A stretch of 48,447 nt of DNA from an uncultured Roseiflexaceae bacterium (GTDB lineage Bacteria; Chloroflexota; Chloroflexia; Chloroflexales; Roseiflexaceae): the NCBI GenBank assembly GCA_937988885.1, contig CALKHR010000172.1:1-48447 (forward strand), in the 5' to 3' direction. The position numbers were made by a program, and so were the translations under genes. Positions 32,435 through 40,450 of this stretch are shown here, one piece after another (position 1 is the first letter of the stretch; each line of letters opens with the position of its first letter). The notes under the pieces are model-generated. The model searched no databases and was not told where the DNA came from. It worked only from the letters and a program-made list of their open reading frames with translations.

Positions 32435-34582
32435 ATGTCTGCTGCGCCTCGCCAACTCGTCTCCAACCGTGGACGCACCTTGCTCTTGCAGCACGGTGCG
32501 CCATTGTTGATCTATTTGGTGGGCGCGCTGTATCTGTTAGCCCGTGTGCTGCCGAATTTCCGTAGTAGCATCCCCGGTGCTGGAATCGCCCTGGCCGATG
32601 GCTGGCAGAATACGTGGAATATGTGGTGGACGCTGCGGGCCTTGGCGAGCGGACAAAACCCCTTCTACACCGATATGGTGTTTTTCCCCGCTGGCAAAAC
32701 GCTGTACCTGCACACGATGAATATCACCAATACGCTGCTGACGCTGCCGATTCAGATGCTGGCAGGCCCGGCGGCGGCCTATAACACTGCGGTGGTGTTG
32801 GGGATCGTGTTGACGGGGTATCCGACGTATCTGCTGGCGCTGCGGTACGTATCGCATCGGGGCATCGCCTGTGCGGTGGGTGCGCTGCTCACCTTCAGCC
32901 CGTTCCATCTCTCGAAGGTGCTGGATGGCCATTTGTCGTGGATCGCGCTGCAATGGATTCCCTGTCTCATCCTCTGCTTGTTGCAGGCGCTCGATACGGG
33001 GCGGTGGCGTTGGCGGGTGCTGGCCGGGTTGAGCCTGGCAGTTGCCGGGTTAACGAGTTGGTACTACGCCCTCTTCAGCGCGATCTTTATCGGCCTGCTG
33101 GTGCTGCTGCGTTTGCCATCGATGATCCGACTGGCCTCGTGGCGCAGCCAACTGGTGACGCTGGTGGCGGTTGGCGCGATCGGCGGCATCGGCATGGCCC
33201 CGCAGTTGCTGCCAGCCTTGCGCGAATATCTGGTCGGCTCGCCGCTGTCGATCTATGCTCGCTCCAGCGAGCAGGCCGACGAGGATTCGGGCGATGATTG
33301 GGATCGGCAGACGGCTTCGTTCTCGGCGGATGCGCTCGATTGGTTCTACCCCAGCCCGTTGCACCCGTTGTGGGGCGATTGGGCGACGCAAACGCACCAC
33401 GAGATGCACGCTGGCTGGTTCTGGACGATCGCGCCCGGCTACGGCGTGTTGCTGTTGGCCTTGTACGGCGCGTGGACGGCGCGGCGTCGGGTGGGGGTGG
33501 AGATCGGCTTGGTGGTCGCGTTGGTGGTGTTGATGTTTGGGCCGAAGTTGCGTGTCGCAGGGAACGTGTTCGATGTGACGCTGCCCTTCGATTGGCTGAA
33601 AGTGCTGCCTGGCATGACCTTAGGCCATCGCCCGAACCACCTGGCGATCTTCGCCCTGCCGCTGATCGTGGTGCTGGCTGGCATCGGTATGCAGGCGCTG
33701 TTGGCGCACGGGCGCATCGGGCGAGTTGGGCTAGCGGTGCTCGGCGCGCTGATCGCGGTTGAATGTGTGGTGCTGCCGTTCCCGGCGATCCCGATCGGCG
33801 TCGATGCTGGAATCGCTCGCTTGCGCGGTCAGGAGGGCGCTGTGCTGGATCTGCCGAATGTGAAGCGCAGTTCGGCGGCGATGCGCAACCAGATGGTGCA
33901 CGAGCGCCCGATCATCGAGGGGTATCTGGCGCGCCCGCAGCCACCCTCGCAGATCGTATCGCAGGTGCCGTGGGTACGGGCACTGTGGCGTCTCCAAGGC
34001 TTGGGCAAGCCCGATATCATTCCCGCGCAGCCCGATGACGGCTACCTAGCGTTGCAGTCCTATAACATCCGCACGATCATCCTGCGCTTCGACGACTTCG
34101 AAGAGGATGAGCGCACCCGGGCCGAGCGCTCGATCGCCGAAGTGCTCCCCGGCCTATCGCCGAGCTACACGAGCGAGCAGATCGCGGTCTACGAGCTCGA
34201 ACAGGCAGCGTTTCAGCGGCCACTGCTCTTTTTGGGCGAGGCGTGGGGCGATCGCGAGAACGATGGCGATCGCAAGTGGCGGTGGATAGGGCCGATGGCG
34301 ACGTTGCGGGCGCTCAACCCCACCAGCGCGCCGCTCCCGGTGACGCTCCGTTTCGAAGTGCAGAGCTTTCAGGAGATTCGCCCGCTGACAGTGTTGCTCG
34401 ATGGTGAGCCGATCGGCACCTTCGAGATCCCTCCCGCGATGCTGCAATATGAACTGCCTTTCAGTTTGCCACCCGGCGAGCATAGCTTGGAACTGCAGAG
34501 CACGGCTGGCACAGAGCCAAGCCCGCCGCATCGCGCCCTGAGTTTATCGTTCAGTTACCTCGAACTCCTGCCAATCCCTTAA
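32435..34582 (+). CDS. Polytopic membrane protein with C-terminal soluble domain, paralogue B
   Basis: A 715-residue paralogue of the preceding protein, starting three bases after its stop, so translation is probably coupled. Matching landmarks are WQNTWNMWWTLRALASGQNP, LTFSPFHLSKVLDGHLSW, LTSWYYALF and, at the end, LLDGEPIGTFEIPP with SLPPGEHSLEL. About eleven membrane segments precede the soluble tail. VFFPAGKTLYLHTMNITNTL is a conserved outer loop. The pair may act as a heterodimer or modify two positions of the same glycan, which is speculation. No terminator with a U-tract follows; a weak hairpin (CTACCCGC/GTGGGTAG, 34652-34676) lies 70 bases downstream. Confidence 0.7.
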   Translation: MSAAPRQLVSNRGRTLLLQHGAPLLIYLVGALYLLARVLPNFRSSIPGAGIALADGWQNTWNMWWTLRALASGQNPFYTDMVFFPAGKTLYLHTMNITNTLLTLPIQMLAGPAAAYNTAVVLGIVLTGYPTYLLALRYVSHRGIACAVGALLTFSPFHLSKVLDGHLSWIALQWIPCLILCLLQALDTGRWRWRVLAGLSLAVAGLTSWYYALFSAIFIGLLVLLRLPSMIRLASWRSQLVTLVAVGAIGGIGMAPQLLPALREYLVGSPLSIYARSSEQADEDSGDDWDRQTASFSADALDWFYPSPLHPLWGDWATQTHHEMHAGWFWTIAPGYGVLLLALYGAWTARRRVGVEIGLVVALVVLMFGPKLRVAGNVFDVTLPFDWLKVLPGMTLGHRPNHLAIFALPLIVVLAGIGMQALLAHGRIGRVGLAVLGALIAVECVVLPFPAIPIGVDAGIARLRGQEGAVLDLPNVKRSSAAMRNQMVHERPIIEGYLARPQPPSQIVSQVPWVRALWRLQGLGKPDIIPAQPDDGYLALQSYNIRTIILRFDDFEEDERTRAERSIAEVLPGLSPSYTSEQIAVYELEQAAFQRPLLFLGEAWGDRENDGDRKWRWIGPMATLRALNPTSAPLPVTLRFEVQSFQEIRPLTVLLDGEPIGTFEIPPAMLQYELPFSLPPGEHSLELQSTAGTEPSPPHRALSLSFSYLELLPIP

Positions 34583-34718
34583 TCCACTTCCCGATACGGT
34601 GCGATAAGTCTCAAGCGCTCGGCCATGTGTTTGAACTTCTGTCACCAATGGCTACCCGCATTATTATCGTGGGTAGTATCGATTGGTATTGCAGAAATAC
34701 TCGTTACAGGAGGCTAAA

Positions 34719-34778
34719 ATGGCTTTGTTATCATTACTATTCAAGCAGATTGCTAAAATCCCACACATAGCTCAATAA
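34719..34778 (+). CDS. Possible 19-residue peptide gene
   Basis: An ATG preceded by CAGGAGG with five bases between, one of the best ribosome sites in the window, opens a frame of 19 codons ending in TAA: MALLSLLFKQIAKIPHIAQ. The peptide is hydrophobic at first and carries two lysines, so it would form a short amphipathic helix. It lies between the first glycan locus and the sigma-like regulator. It might be a leader or signalling peptide, a small membrane peptide, or chance. There is no sequence family to compare with. Confidence 0.35.
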   Translation: MALLSLLFKQIAKIPHIAQ

Positions 34779-34866
34779 CCGATAAAGTTAATATCAGGTA
34801 AAAACGAAATGAAATATTCCAATGGTATTGAATTGAGTTTAAGTGTTTACTAAAGGTACTTCATAA

Positions 34867-34875
34867 TGTTACAAT
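34867..34875 (+). promoter_or_regulatory. Extended -10-like element upstream of the sigma-like gene
   Basis: TGTTACAAT has the TGN extension and five of six bases of TATAAT. It lies about 180 bases before the GTG start at 35056, so the mRNA would have a long leader. Confidence 0.35.
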
Positions 34876-35055
34876 AGCTAAAGCCATTGAATGTAATCGT
34901 ATCCTGCAGAAGTATGTTCCCTAGCTGTCCTGTGTTTGATATCAACCTATCGACATAAGTAAGCCGACGAACATGCATCACGATCGTCGTCGCCTGACAA
35001 GAGGCGGTGGAACGATTATCGTTACCCAGTGGGCCGGGTGAGGAGGCTGTTCATC

Positions 35056-35766
35056 GTGGCGAAACCAACAATGTATGGGAGCTCTGAGACGTCCGATCTG
35101 ACGAATATAGCCCTCGATATTCTGGCAGATCTGTGTACGCAAGAGCGCGAAAAATTCCGGTATGGGCTGGCAAGCGATTCGCGATACGCATATGAGTTGT
35201 TCAGGCGCGCTTTATATGAATGTAATGAACATGCTTGGCAGGTACTGTATCAACAATATGCATCGTTGGTCGAACATTGGATACAACGGAATGGAGCGTT
35301 TCGGAATAGCTTAGAACAGAGCGAGACCTTAGTTTCCGAAGCGTTTACCCGTTTTTGGCATGCGATTCCCCCTGAGCGTTTCGCAAGCTTTCCAAATACC
35401 GCTTCGCTGTTACATTATCTTCACATATGTGCGGGAAGTGTGGTGATCGACAACGTGCGTTCATCTAATCGATTTCTCCCAACCGATCAATGGACGCACA
35501 ATCACGTTCCGCAGGTGGCGCCGGATGAGGAGGTTTTGGAGAGGATGAATCAGCAAGAGCTCTGGTCGTATATTACAACCTTGCTCAAGAGTGAGGCTGA
35601 ATATGTGGTGATGTTTGATTCGTTTGTGAACGGCTTAAAGCCCCGCGATATCTGTGCGCGTCACCGCGAACTCTTTTCGCACGTCAAAGACGTGTATATG
35701 ATCAAGCAGAATGTTTTGGCGCGCCTCAGCCGCGATCGGAGGTTGCGCGAACTGTTGGCTAGTTAG
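35056..35766 (+). CDS. Divergent sigma-70-like (ECF-type) regulator
   Basis: A 236-residue protein resembling ECF sigma factors in part. Residues about 55-115, with LYQQYASLVEHWIQRNGAFR and SEAFTRFWHAI, correspond to region 2, which binds the core polymerase and the -10 element. SLLHYLHICAGSVVIDNVRS continues the domain. Region 4 is poorly conserved: GLKPRDICARHRELF and KDVYMIKQNVLARLSRDRRL lie where the helix-turn-helix should be and show only a loose match. AGGAGG lies nine bases before the GTG at 35056; earlier GTG and later ATG codons fit less well. No anti-sigma gene is adjacent. It could be a genuine alternative sigma factor or a regulator that kept only core binding. A strong bidirectional terminator follows. 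Confidence 0.7.
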   Translation: MAKPTMYGSSETSDLTNIALDILADLCTQEREKFRYGLASDSRYAYELFRRALYECNEHAWQVLYQQYASLVEHWIQRNGAFRNSLEQSETLVSEAFTRFWHAIPPERFASFPNTASLLHYLHICAGSVVIDNVRSSNRFLPTDQWTHNHVPQVAPDEEVLERMNQQELWSYITTLLKSEAEYVVMFDSFVNGLKPRDICARHRELFSHVKDVYMIKQNVLARLSRDRRLRELLAS

Positions 35767-35812
35767 AGTGTTCCGGCATCCACGCTTCCCGAAACAGGTG
35801 GTGCCTATACCA

Positions 35813-35858
35813 AAAAAGGGATCGGGGTTCTGCGCGAACAGAACCTCGATCCCTTTTT
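35813..35858. terminator. Bidirectional rho-independent terminator
   Basis: A 20-bp stem (one G-T pair) around the loop CGCGAA: AAAAAGGGATCG continues into GGGTTCTG, and the right arm is CAGAACC then TCGATCCCTTTTT. A and T runs form U-tracts in both directions. It separates the sigma-like gene from the convergent second glycan locus. Confidence 0.92.
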
Positions 35859-35909
35859 AGAAGGCGGGTAATGGGCTAAACCTGGTTGACTACACAAGCT
35901 GTCGCGGCC

Positions 35910-36998
35910 TCAACATAGGCTCAGCAACCCATCGACGATCGCCATTCGCTCGGCCTCGCTGAGCGCCGGATGCACGGGAATGGCCAGCACTTGCTGGGCC
36001 ATACGCTCGGCTACCGGGAAATCACCAACTTGCCAGCCGAAGCTGCTCATCGATTCCTGAAGATGCACAGGGATCGGGTAGTACACCCCGGTGCTGATGC
36101 CGCGTTGATGCAGCGCTTGCGCCACCTCATCGCGGTTGTGGGGCGCTTCGGGCAGGAAGCGCAGCGTGTACTGGTGGTACACATGCGTGCGTCGCGGCGC
36201 AGCGCTCGGCGTGATGAGTCCGGGACGCCCCGCCAACTGCTGATCGAACCACTGCGCGTTCGCGACTCGCTGGGCATTGAAGGACGGCAGCTTGCGCAAC
36301 TGCTCGATCCCGATCGCCGCCGCGATATCGGTGGTGCGGTAGTTGTAGCCAAGGCGATGGTGGTAGTACCGGACTCGCATGCCGTGGGCAATGATCTGCC
36401 GCGCCTGCTCGGCCACCGCGTCGTCGTTGGTGGTGATCATGCCGCCTTCGCCAGTGGTCATGTTCTTGGTGGCGTAGAACGAGAAGCATCCCGTCCCGAA
36501 CGAACCCGCCATACGACCATCGTAGGTCGCGCCGTGGGCTTGGCAGGCGTCCTCGATCAGCGCCAACCCATATTTGTCGGCGATGTTGCAGAGCGCGTCC
36601 ATGTCGGCGGTTTGCCCGTACAGATGCACCGGCATAATCGCTTTGGTGCGCGGCGTGATCGCCTGCTCAACCTGCTGCGGGTCGATGGTGAAATGCTCAT
36701 CGATATCCACCAACACCGGGGTCGCGCCTGTGAACAGGATCGAGTTGACCGACGCGATGAAGGTGAACGGCGTCGTGATCACCTCGTCGCCCGGGCCGAC
36801 GCCGTGCGCCAACAGCGCCGTGTGGAGCGCTGTGGTGCCGTTCGATGTGGCGATGGCGTGTTTGACGCCGATATATGCTGCAAAGGCTTGCTCGAAGGCT
36901 GCGACGCGCGATCCCTGCGCGATCACACCCGACGCGAGCACCGCCTGCACCGCTGCCTGCTCCTCCTCGCCGATCAGCGGTTTAGAGATAGGGATCAT
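35910..36998 (-). CDS. DegT/DnrJ/EryC1 aminotransferase, WbpE/WlbC-like
   Basis: A 362-residue PLP-dependent aminotransferase. The Schiff-base lysine is K178 in CFSFYATKNMTTGEGGM; TSNGTTALHTALLAHGVGPG (51-70) binds the cofactor phosphate; LALIEDACQAHGA has the cofactor Asp. NYRTTDIAAAIGIEQL is the dimer helix. In the neighbourhood of a Gfo/Idh dehydrogenase and a WbpD-like acetyltransferase the expected substrate is UDP-2-acetamido-3-keto-2-deoxy-D-glucuronic acid, which it would aminate at C3 using glutamate. GGAGG eight bases before the ATG at 36998 fixes the start. Its 5' end overlaps the acetyltransferase gene by 17 bases, so it is translated from the same message. It is the last gene of the locus, before the terminator at 35813. 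Confidence 0.92.
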   Translation of the reverse strand: MIPISKPLIGEEEQAAVQAVLASGVIAQGSRVAAFEQAFAAYIGVKHAIATSNGTTALHTALLAHGVGPGDEVITTPFTFIASVNSILFTGATPVLVDIDEHFTIDPQQVEQAITPRTKAIMPVHLYGQTADMDALCNIADKYGLALIEDACQAHGATYDGRMAGSFGTGCFSFYATKNMTTGEGGMITTNDDAVAEQARQIIAHGMRVRYYHHRLGYNYRTTDIAAAIGIEQLRKLPSFNAQRVANAQWFDQQLAGRPGLITPSAAPRRTHVYHQYTLRFLPEAPHNRDEVAQALHQRGISTGVYYPIPVHLQESMSSFGWQVGDFPVAERMAQQVLAIPVHPALSEAERMAIVDGLLSLC

Positions 36999-37608
36999 TC
37001 GGTGCCTCCAATTCGTAGGTGGCTTCACATGCGGGGCAATCCAAGATCAACATACCCGAGCGGCGCATTCGTTTGCGCAACCGCTGAGCGCAACGGCAGA
37101 CGAACCCCACTAATCGGGCCGGATTGCCCAGCACAAGCCCATGATCCGGCACGTCTTTGGTGACAACCGCGCCTGCCCCCACCAATGCAAACCGCCCAAT
37201 CACCACATCGGGCAGGATGATCGCGCCAGCCCCAATCGACGCGCCATAACAGACCAGGGTGCGACCAACTTCCCAATCGGAATCGGTTTTCAGATTGCCT
37301 TCGAGCGTGATGGCGCGGGGATACATATCGTTGGTAAAGCAGACCCGTGGCCCGATAAACACGCCGTCCTCAATAGTGACGCCGTGGTAGATGAACACGC
37401 CATTTTGGATCTTGACGTTGTTGCCGATCTCTACATCGAAGTCGATGTAGGAGCCTTTGCCCACAATACAATTATCACCGAGCCGCGCATGTTCGCGAAC
37501 CTGCGCCTGATGCCAGATTTTGCAGCCATCGCCAATATATGCCTGTGGTGAGACTTCGGCGGTGGGGTGGATTGTCACATTGTTGGCGATCAGTGATTGG
37601 ATAGTCAT
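36982..37608 (-). CDS. Hexapeptide-repeat N-acetyltransferase, WbpD/WlbB-like, with C-terminal zinc ribbon
   Basis: A 208-residue left-handed beta-helix acyltransferase. Hexapeptide repeats run from about 12 to 150, for example HPTAEVSPQAYIGDGCKIW and IGNNVKIQNGVFIYHGVTIE; FTNDMYPRA after the repeats is typical of WbpD/WlbB-type 3-N-acetyltransferases. The enzyme would acetylate the 3-amino group made by the adjacent aminotransferase with acetyl-CoA. The last 40 residues hold C171 and C173 (VCRC) and C191 and C194 (CPAC), a probable zinc ribbon. The ribosome site at 37608 is weak (GAGAAAAG). It lies between the dehydrogenase (64 bases upstream) and the aminotransferase (17-base overlap). Confidence 0.88.
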   Translation of the reverse strand: MTIQSLIANNVTIHPTAEVSPQAYIGDGCKIWHQAQVREHARLGDNCIVGKGSYIDFDVEIGNNVKIQNGVFIYHGVTIEDGVFIGPRVCFTNDMYPRAITLEGNLKTDSDWEVGRTLVCYGASIGAGAIILPDVVIGRFALVGAGAVVTKDVPDHGLVLGNPARLVGFVCRCAQRLRKRMRRSGMLILDCPACEATYELEAPNDPYL

Positions 37609-37672
37609 ACTTTTCTCGATTCTGGTTGGAATTGTGGTTAACGGGTTGCCATTGCTCGAAGGCTGGCATAAA

Positions 37673-38764
37673 TCACGCTGCGAAATCCGGAAGGACGAGC
37701 GATTTGTTTGCGCTCGGCACGCGTAGTGCGGCTGGCGGCCAGGCGAAGCCGTGCCCCTCGTCGAGTTGCTGAATGGCGCTCGTCGAGCCGGATTCGACCA
37801 ACTTCTGCGCGACGGCCAACGCGAGCAGCCCATCCTCGCCGGAGACTGCCGGCGGCGAATTGGTGCGCACCGACGACACAAACGCATCGAGCTCCTGGCG
37901 TAGTGGCTCGCGCTTGTTGACCTTGAAGCGGATCATGCGCCCCTCCGAGACGCCCATCACCGCCAACTCGTGCCAATTTTCGCCCTCGCGGATCGAGTCG
38001 TTCTCGTACAGCACCAAGTCCTGCGTGAGATAATTCGCCACGAACATGCCGCGCTCGCCGATCACCGAAAGCTCGCGCACCTTGGTTGGGGTCAGCCAAT
38101 TGATGTCGAGCACGCCGATCAGATCGTTCTCGAAGCGCAGCACCGCCGAGAGCAGGTCCTCGTGGGCGGTGTGCAGCCGCCGCCCGATCTCGGCGTGCAG
38201 GCGCATCACATTGGAATCCGTGAGATAGTGCATAATGTCGAGGTCGTGGGTCGCAAGGTCGATCACCACGCCCACGTCCTTGATCCGAGTGGGGAACGGC
38301 CCGATCCGCCGGATATGAATTTGGTAGACCTTGCCGAGCGCGCCGTGCTCCAATTGATGCTTCAGCGTGATGATCGCCGGATTGAAGCGCTCGATATGCC
38401 CAACTGTCAGCAGAACGCCCCGCTGCTTGGAGAGCGCCACCAACTCGATGCCCTCCTCCACGGTGGCCGCGATCGGCTTCTCGATGAGCGTTGGGACATT
38501 CGCCAGTAGCGTATCGTGAGCCACGGCATAGTGGTGCTGTGTGGGCACCACCACCGAGACGAGATCGAGTTGTTCGCGCTCGAGCATCGTGTGGTAATCG
38601 GTATAGGTTCGCACGTGCAAGCGCTGCGCCAGTTTGTGGAGCGCCTCCTGATCCGGGTCTGCGATCGCCACCAGTTCCACATCATCCATATCGGTATAGA
38701 CACGGGCGTGGTTGCGGCCCATGCTGCCTGCACCGATCACTGCTGCGCGTAGGATCTTCGTCAT
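37673..38764 (-). CDS. Gfo/Idh/MocA-family dehydrogenase, WbpB/WlbA-like
   Basis: A 363-residue NAD-dependent dehydrogenase. AAVIGAGSMGRNHARVY (7-23) is the Rossmann motif, EKPIAAT (95-101) the catalytic Lys segment, and VIDLATHDLDIMHYL (167-181) holds the conserved Asp and His of the active site. GHIERFNPAI is a signature of the WlbA/WbpB branch, which oxidises C3 of UDP-GlcNAc-uronic acid. The next two genes then provide aminotransferase and acetyltransferase, in line with that pathway. GAGGAG before the ATG at 38764 fixes the start. It follows the sugar phosphotransferase gene by 88 bases on the same strand. Inositol or glucose-fructose oxidoreductase activity is less likely in this setting. 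Confidence 0.9.
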   Translation of the reverse strand: MTKILRAAVIGAGSMGRNHARVYTDMDDVELVAIADPDQEALHKLAQRLHVRTYTDYHTMLEREQLDLVSVVVPTQHHYAVAHDTLLANVPTLIEKPIAATVEEGIELVALSKQRGVLLTVGHIERFNPAIITLKHQLEHGALGKVYQIHIRRIGPFPTRIKDVGVVIDLATHDLDIMHYLTDSNVMRLHAEIGRRLHTAHEDLLSAVLRFENDLIGVLDINWLTPTKVRELSVIGERGMFVANYLTQDLVLYENDSIREGENWHELAVMGVSEGRMIRFKVNKREPLRQELDAFVSSVRTNSPPAVSGEDGLLALAVAQKLVESGSTSAIQQLDEGHGFAWPPAALRVPSANKSLVLPDFAA

Positions 38765-38852
38765 GATGAAACTCCTCGGATGGTCAGAGACAGCGCACTC
38801 TCCCTGAACAGCACAGTCCATGGTCAATGTACTGCCCTGATGTTATTTGGTT

Positions 38853-40319
38853 CTAGTAAGCACCTCGTCCCGTGATGAGCGCCGGAATCGTTTGGAAGAG
38901 AATCTGAAGATCAAGCCAGATCGAATGGTTGCGGATGTAGTGCATATCGAGCCGCACCCGCTCCTCATACGACAGATCGCTGCGCCCGCTGACCTGCCAC
39001 AGCCCTGTCAGCCCGGGCTTCACCGTGGCGAGGTTGTGCTGCCACTTGCCGAACTTCTCCATCTCGGCCATCGTGATCATGCGCGGCCCGATCAGGCTCA
39101 TCTCGCCACGCAGCACGTTGACCAACTGTGGCAGCTCATCGATCGAGTAGCGCCGCAGGAAGTTGCCGAGTTTCGTGACGCGCGGGTCGTCCTTCAATTT
39201 GCCGTGTGTTTCGAGCTCAATGCGTTGTTCTGGGGTGAGCAGCCGATTCCCTTCAATACGCATTGTGCGGAATTTGAATGCATCGAACTCTTTCTTGCCT
39301 TGGCCCACCACCCGTCGGCGGTAGAAAGCGGGGCCAGGCGAGTCGCGTTTGATGAGCACAATCAGTACAGCAAAGAGTGGAAGCAGCGCGATCAGGGCCA
39401 CCGAGGCGATCGTGAAATCGAGCAGCGTCTTGCAGATCAGGTGAATGCCAGTGATGCGCGTTTTATTCAGCACCACCAACGGCACGTGACCTTCTTCGCG
39501 CACCCGCACGCCGCTGGTGAGCAGTTCGAACAGGCCGGATGCCAGCCGCACCTCGACGTGTTGCAGTTGGTCGAGCGCGCTGTAGATGCTCAGCAGGCGT
39601 TCGCGGGTGATCGACGTGTTCGCGATCACCACCGTCTCGATCGACTGCAGTTCGACAAGCCCGGCGAACGCCGACGAGTTGCCCAGCACGGGTACACCAG
39701 GAAGTGGCTCGAAGCCGAGTGGCAGATAATCATCAATGAAGCCCACCAGGTGCGCGCCGCTGTAACGCGATTGCTGCAGCTGCTCGGCGACGGCCATTCC
39801 TTCGGGATTCGCGCCCACCACGAGGGTGCGATCCATAAAACGGCCTTGTCGGCGCTGCCAGTAGATCAGCCGCCGCATCACAAAGCGGTTGCCGATGCAC
39901 ATCACGATCAGCAGCATCCAGGCTAACAGCAGCCAAGCGCGCGCTATCACGAAATCGGGCTGGAGAAAGTTGATGAAGATCGTCAGGGCGATGCCGGTGG
40001 TGACCGCGTTGAACACACGCGCATACTCGGTGGTGCCACCCAACAAGTTGTGTCGGTCGTACAAGCCGTAGACCATAAACAACAGGATATAGCAGGGCAG
40101 CATGATGCAGATCACCAGCATGTAGAAATCGGGCCGAATCGATCCATCATCAAAGAAGTGGATGCCCGCTTGAAAGCGGATCACATAAGCGAGCGCGAAA
40201 CAGATGAGGATAGTGCAGATATCGGTTAGTAAGAGGCCGAGTATTAATTCACGCTGCTCATGGCGACGTACATCACGCCGCGATTGCAGCTTGAATAATG
40301 ATCGTTCGAAGACGCTCAT
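38853..40319 (-). CDS. Polyprenyl-phosphate sugar phosphotransferase (WbaP/WcaJ-like)
   Basis: A 488-residue membrane enzyme that starts glycan assembly by moving a sugar 1-phosphate from a nucleotide sugar to undecaprenyl phosphate. The N-terminal part has four to five membrane segments (about 28-145), then a CoA_binding_3 Rossmann-like domain (about 155-265, with TLVVGANPEGMAVAEQL). The C-terminal bacterial sugar transferase domain is complete: SPGPAFYRRRVVGQGKKEF, FKFRTMRIEGN, RYSIDELPQLVNVLRGEMSL, GPRMI and PGLTGLWQVSGRSDLSYEER. The Asp-Glu pair in SIDELPQ is catalytic in this family. GGAGG before the ATG at 40319 fixes the start. A 13-bp hairpin lies just upstream, between it and the oxidoreductase gene. 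Confidence 0.94.
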   Translation of the reverse strand: MSVFERSLFKLQSRRDVRRHEQRELILGLLLTDICTILICFALAYVIRFQAGIHFFDDGSIRPDFYMLVICIMLPCYILLFMVYGLYDRHNLLGGTTEYARVFNAVTTGIALTIFINFLQPDFVIARAWLLLAWMLLIVMCIGNRFVMRRLIYWQRRQGRFMDRTLVVGANPEGMAVAEQLQQSRYSGAHLVGFIDDYLPLGFEPLPGVPVLGNSSAFAGLVELQSIETVVIANTSITRERLLSIYSALDQLQHVEVRLASGLFELLTSGVRVREEGHVPLVVLNKTRITGIHLICKTLLDFTIASVALIALLPLFAVLIVLIKRDSPGPAFYRRRVVGQGKKEFDAFKFRTMRIEGNRLLTPEQRIELETHGKLKDDPRVTKLGNFLRRYSIDELPQLVNVLRGEMSLIGPRMITMAEMEKFGKWQHNLATVKPGLTGLWQVSGRSDLSYEERVRLDMHYIRNHSIWLDLQILFQTIPALITGRGAY

Positions 40320-40401
40320 ACCATTCCTCCCCACAAAGGCATGGTCAGCAAGGTGGTCTATTTACTTGGAGCATGTGTGCAGACGAGGTGCCCACTTCTG
40401 T

Positions 40402-40437
40402 CAGTAGGATCAGAACTGGCAGCATCTGATCCTACTG
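40402..40437. repeat. 13-bp perfect inverted repeat between two genes of the locus
   Basis: CAGTAGGATCAGA and TCTGATCCTACTG are separated by ten bases. It lies 13 bases downstream of the oxidoreductase gene and about 80 bases before the phosphotransferase start. No U-tract follows in either direction, so it is more likely an mRNA processing or stability element, or a protein site, than a terminator. Confidence 0.6.
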
Positions 40438-40450
40438 TCGGCTGCGTTGT

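Larger units (their letters stand above)
34583..35028. other. AT-rich gap with small ORF and promoter
   Basis: About 445 bases clearly richer in A and T than the flanking genes. It holds a weak hairpin (34652-34676), a 19-codon reading frame with an excellent ribosome site (34719-34778) and an extended -10-like element (34867-34875). The remainder shows no gene. Confidence 0.5.

Noticed and set aside
34809..34853. Second tiny reading frame (14 codons) in the AT-rich gap
   Set aside because: Its ribosome site is poor and the composition is that of random AT-rich DNA.
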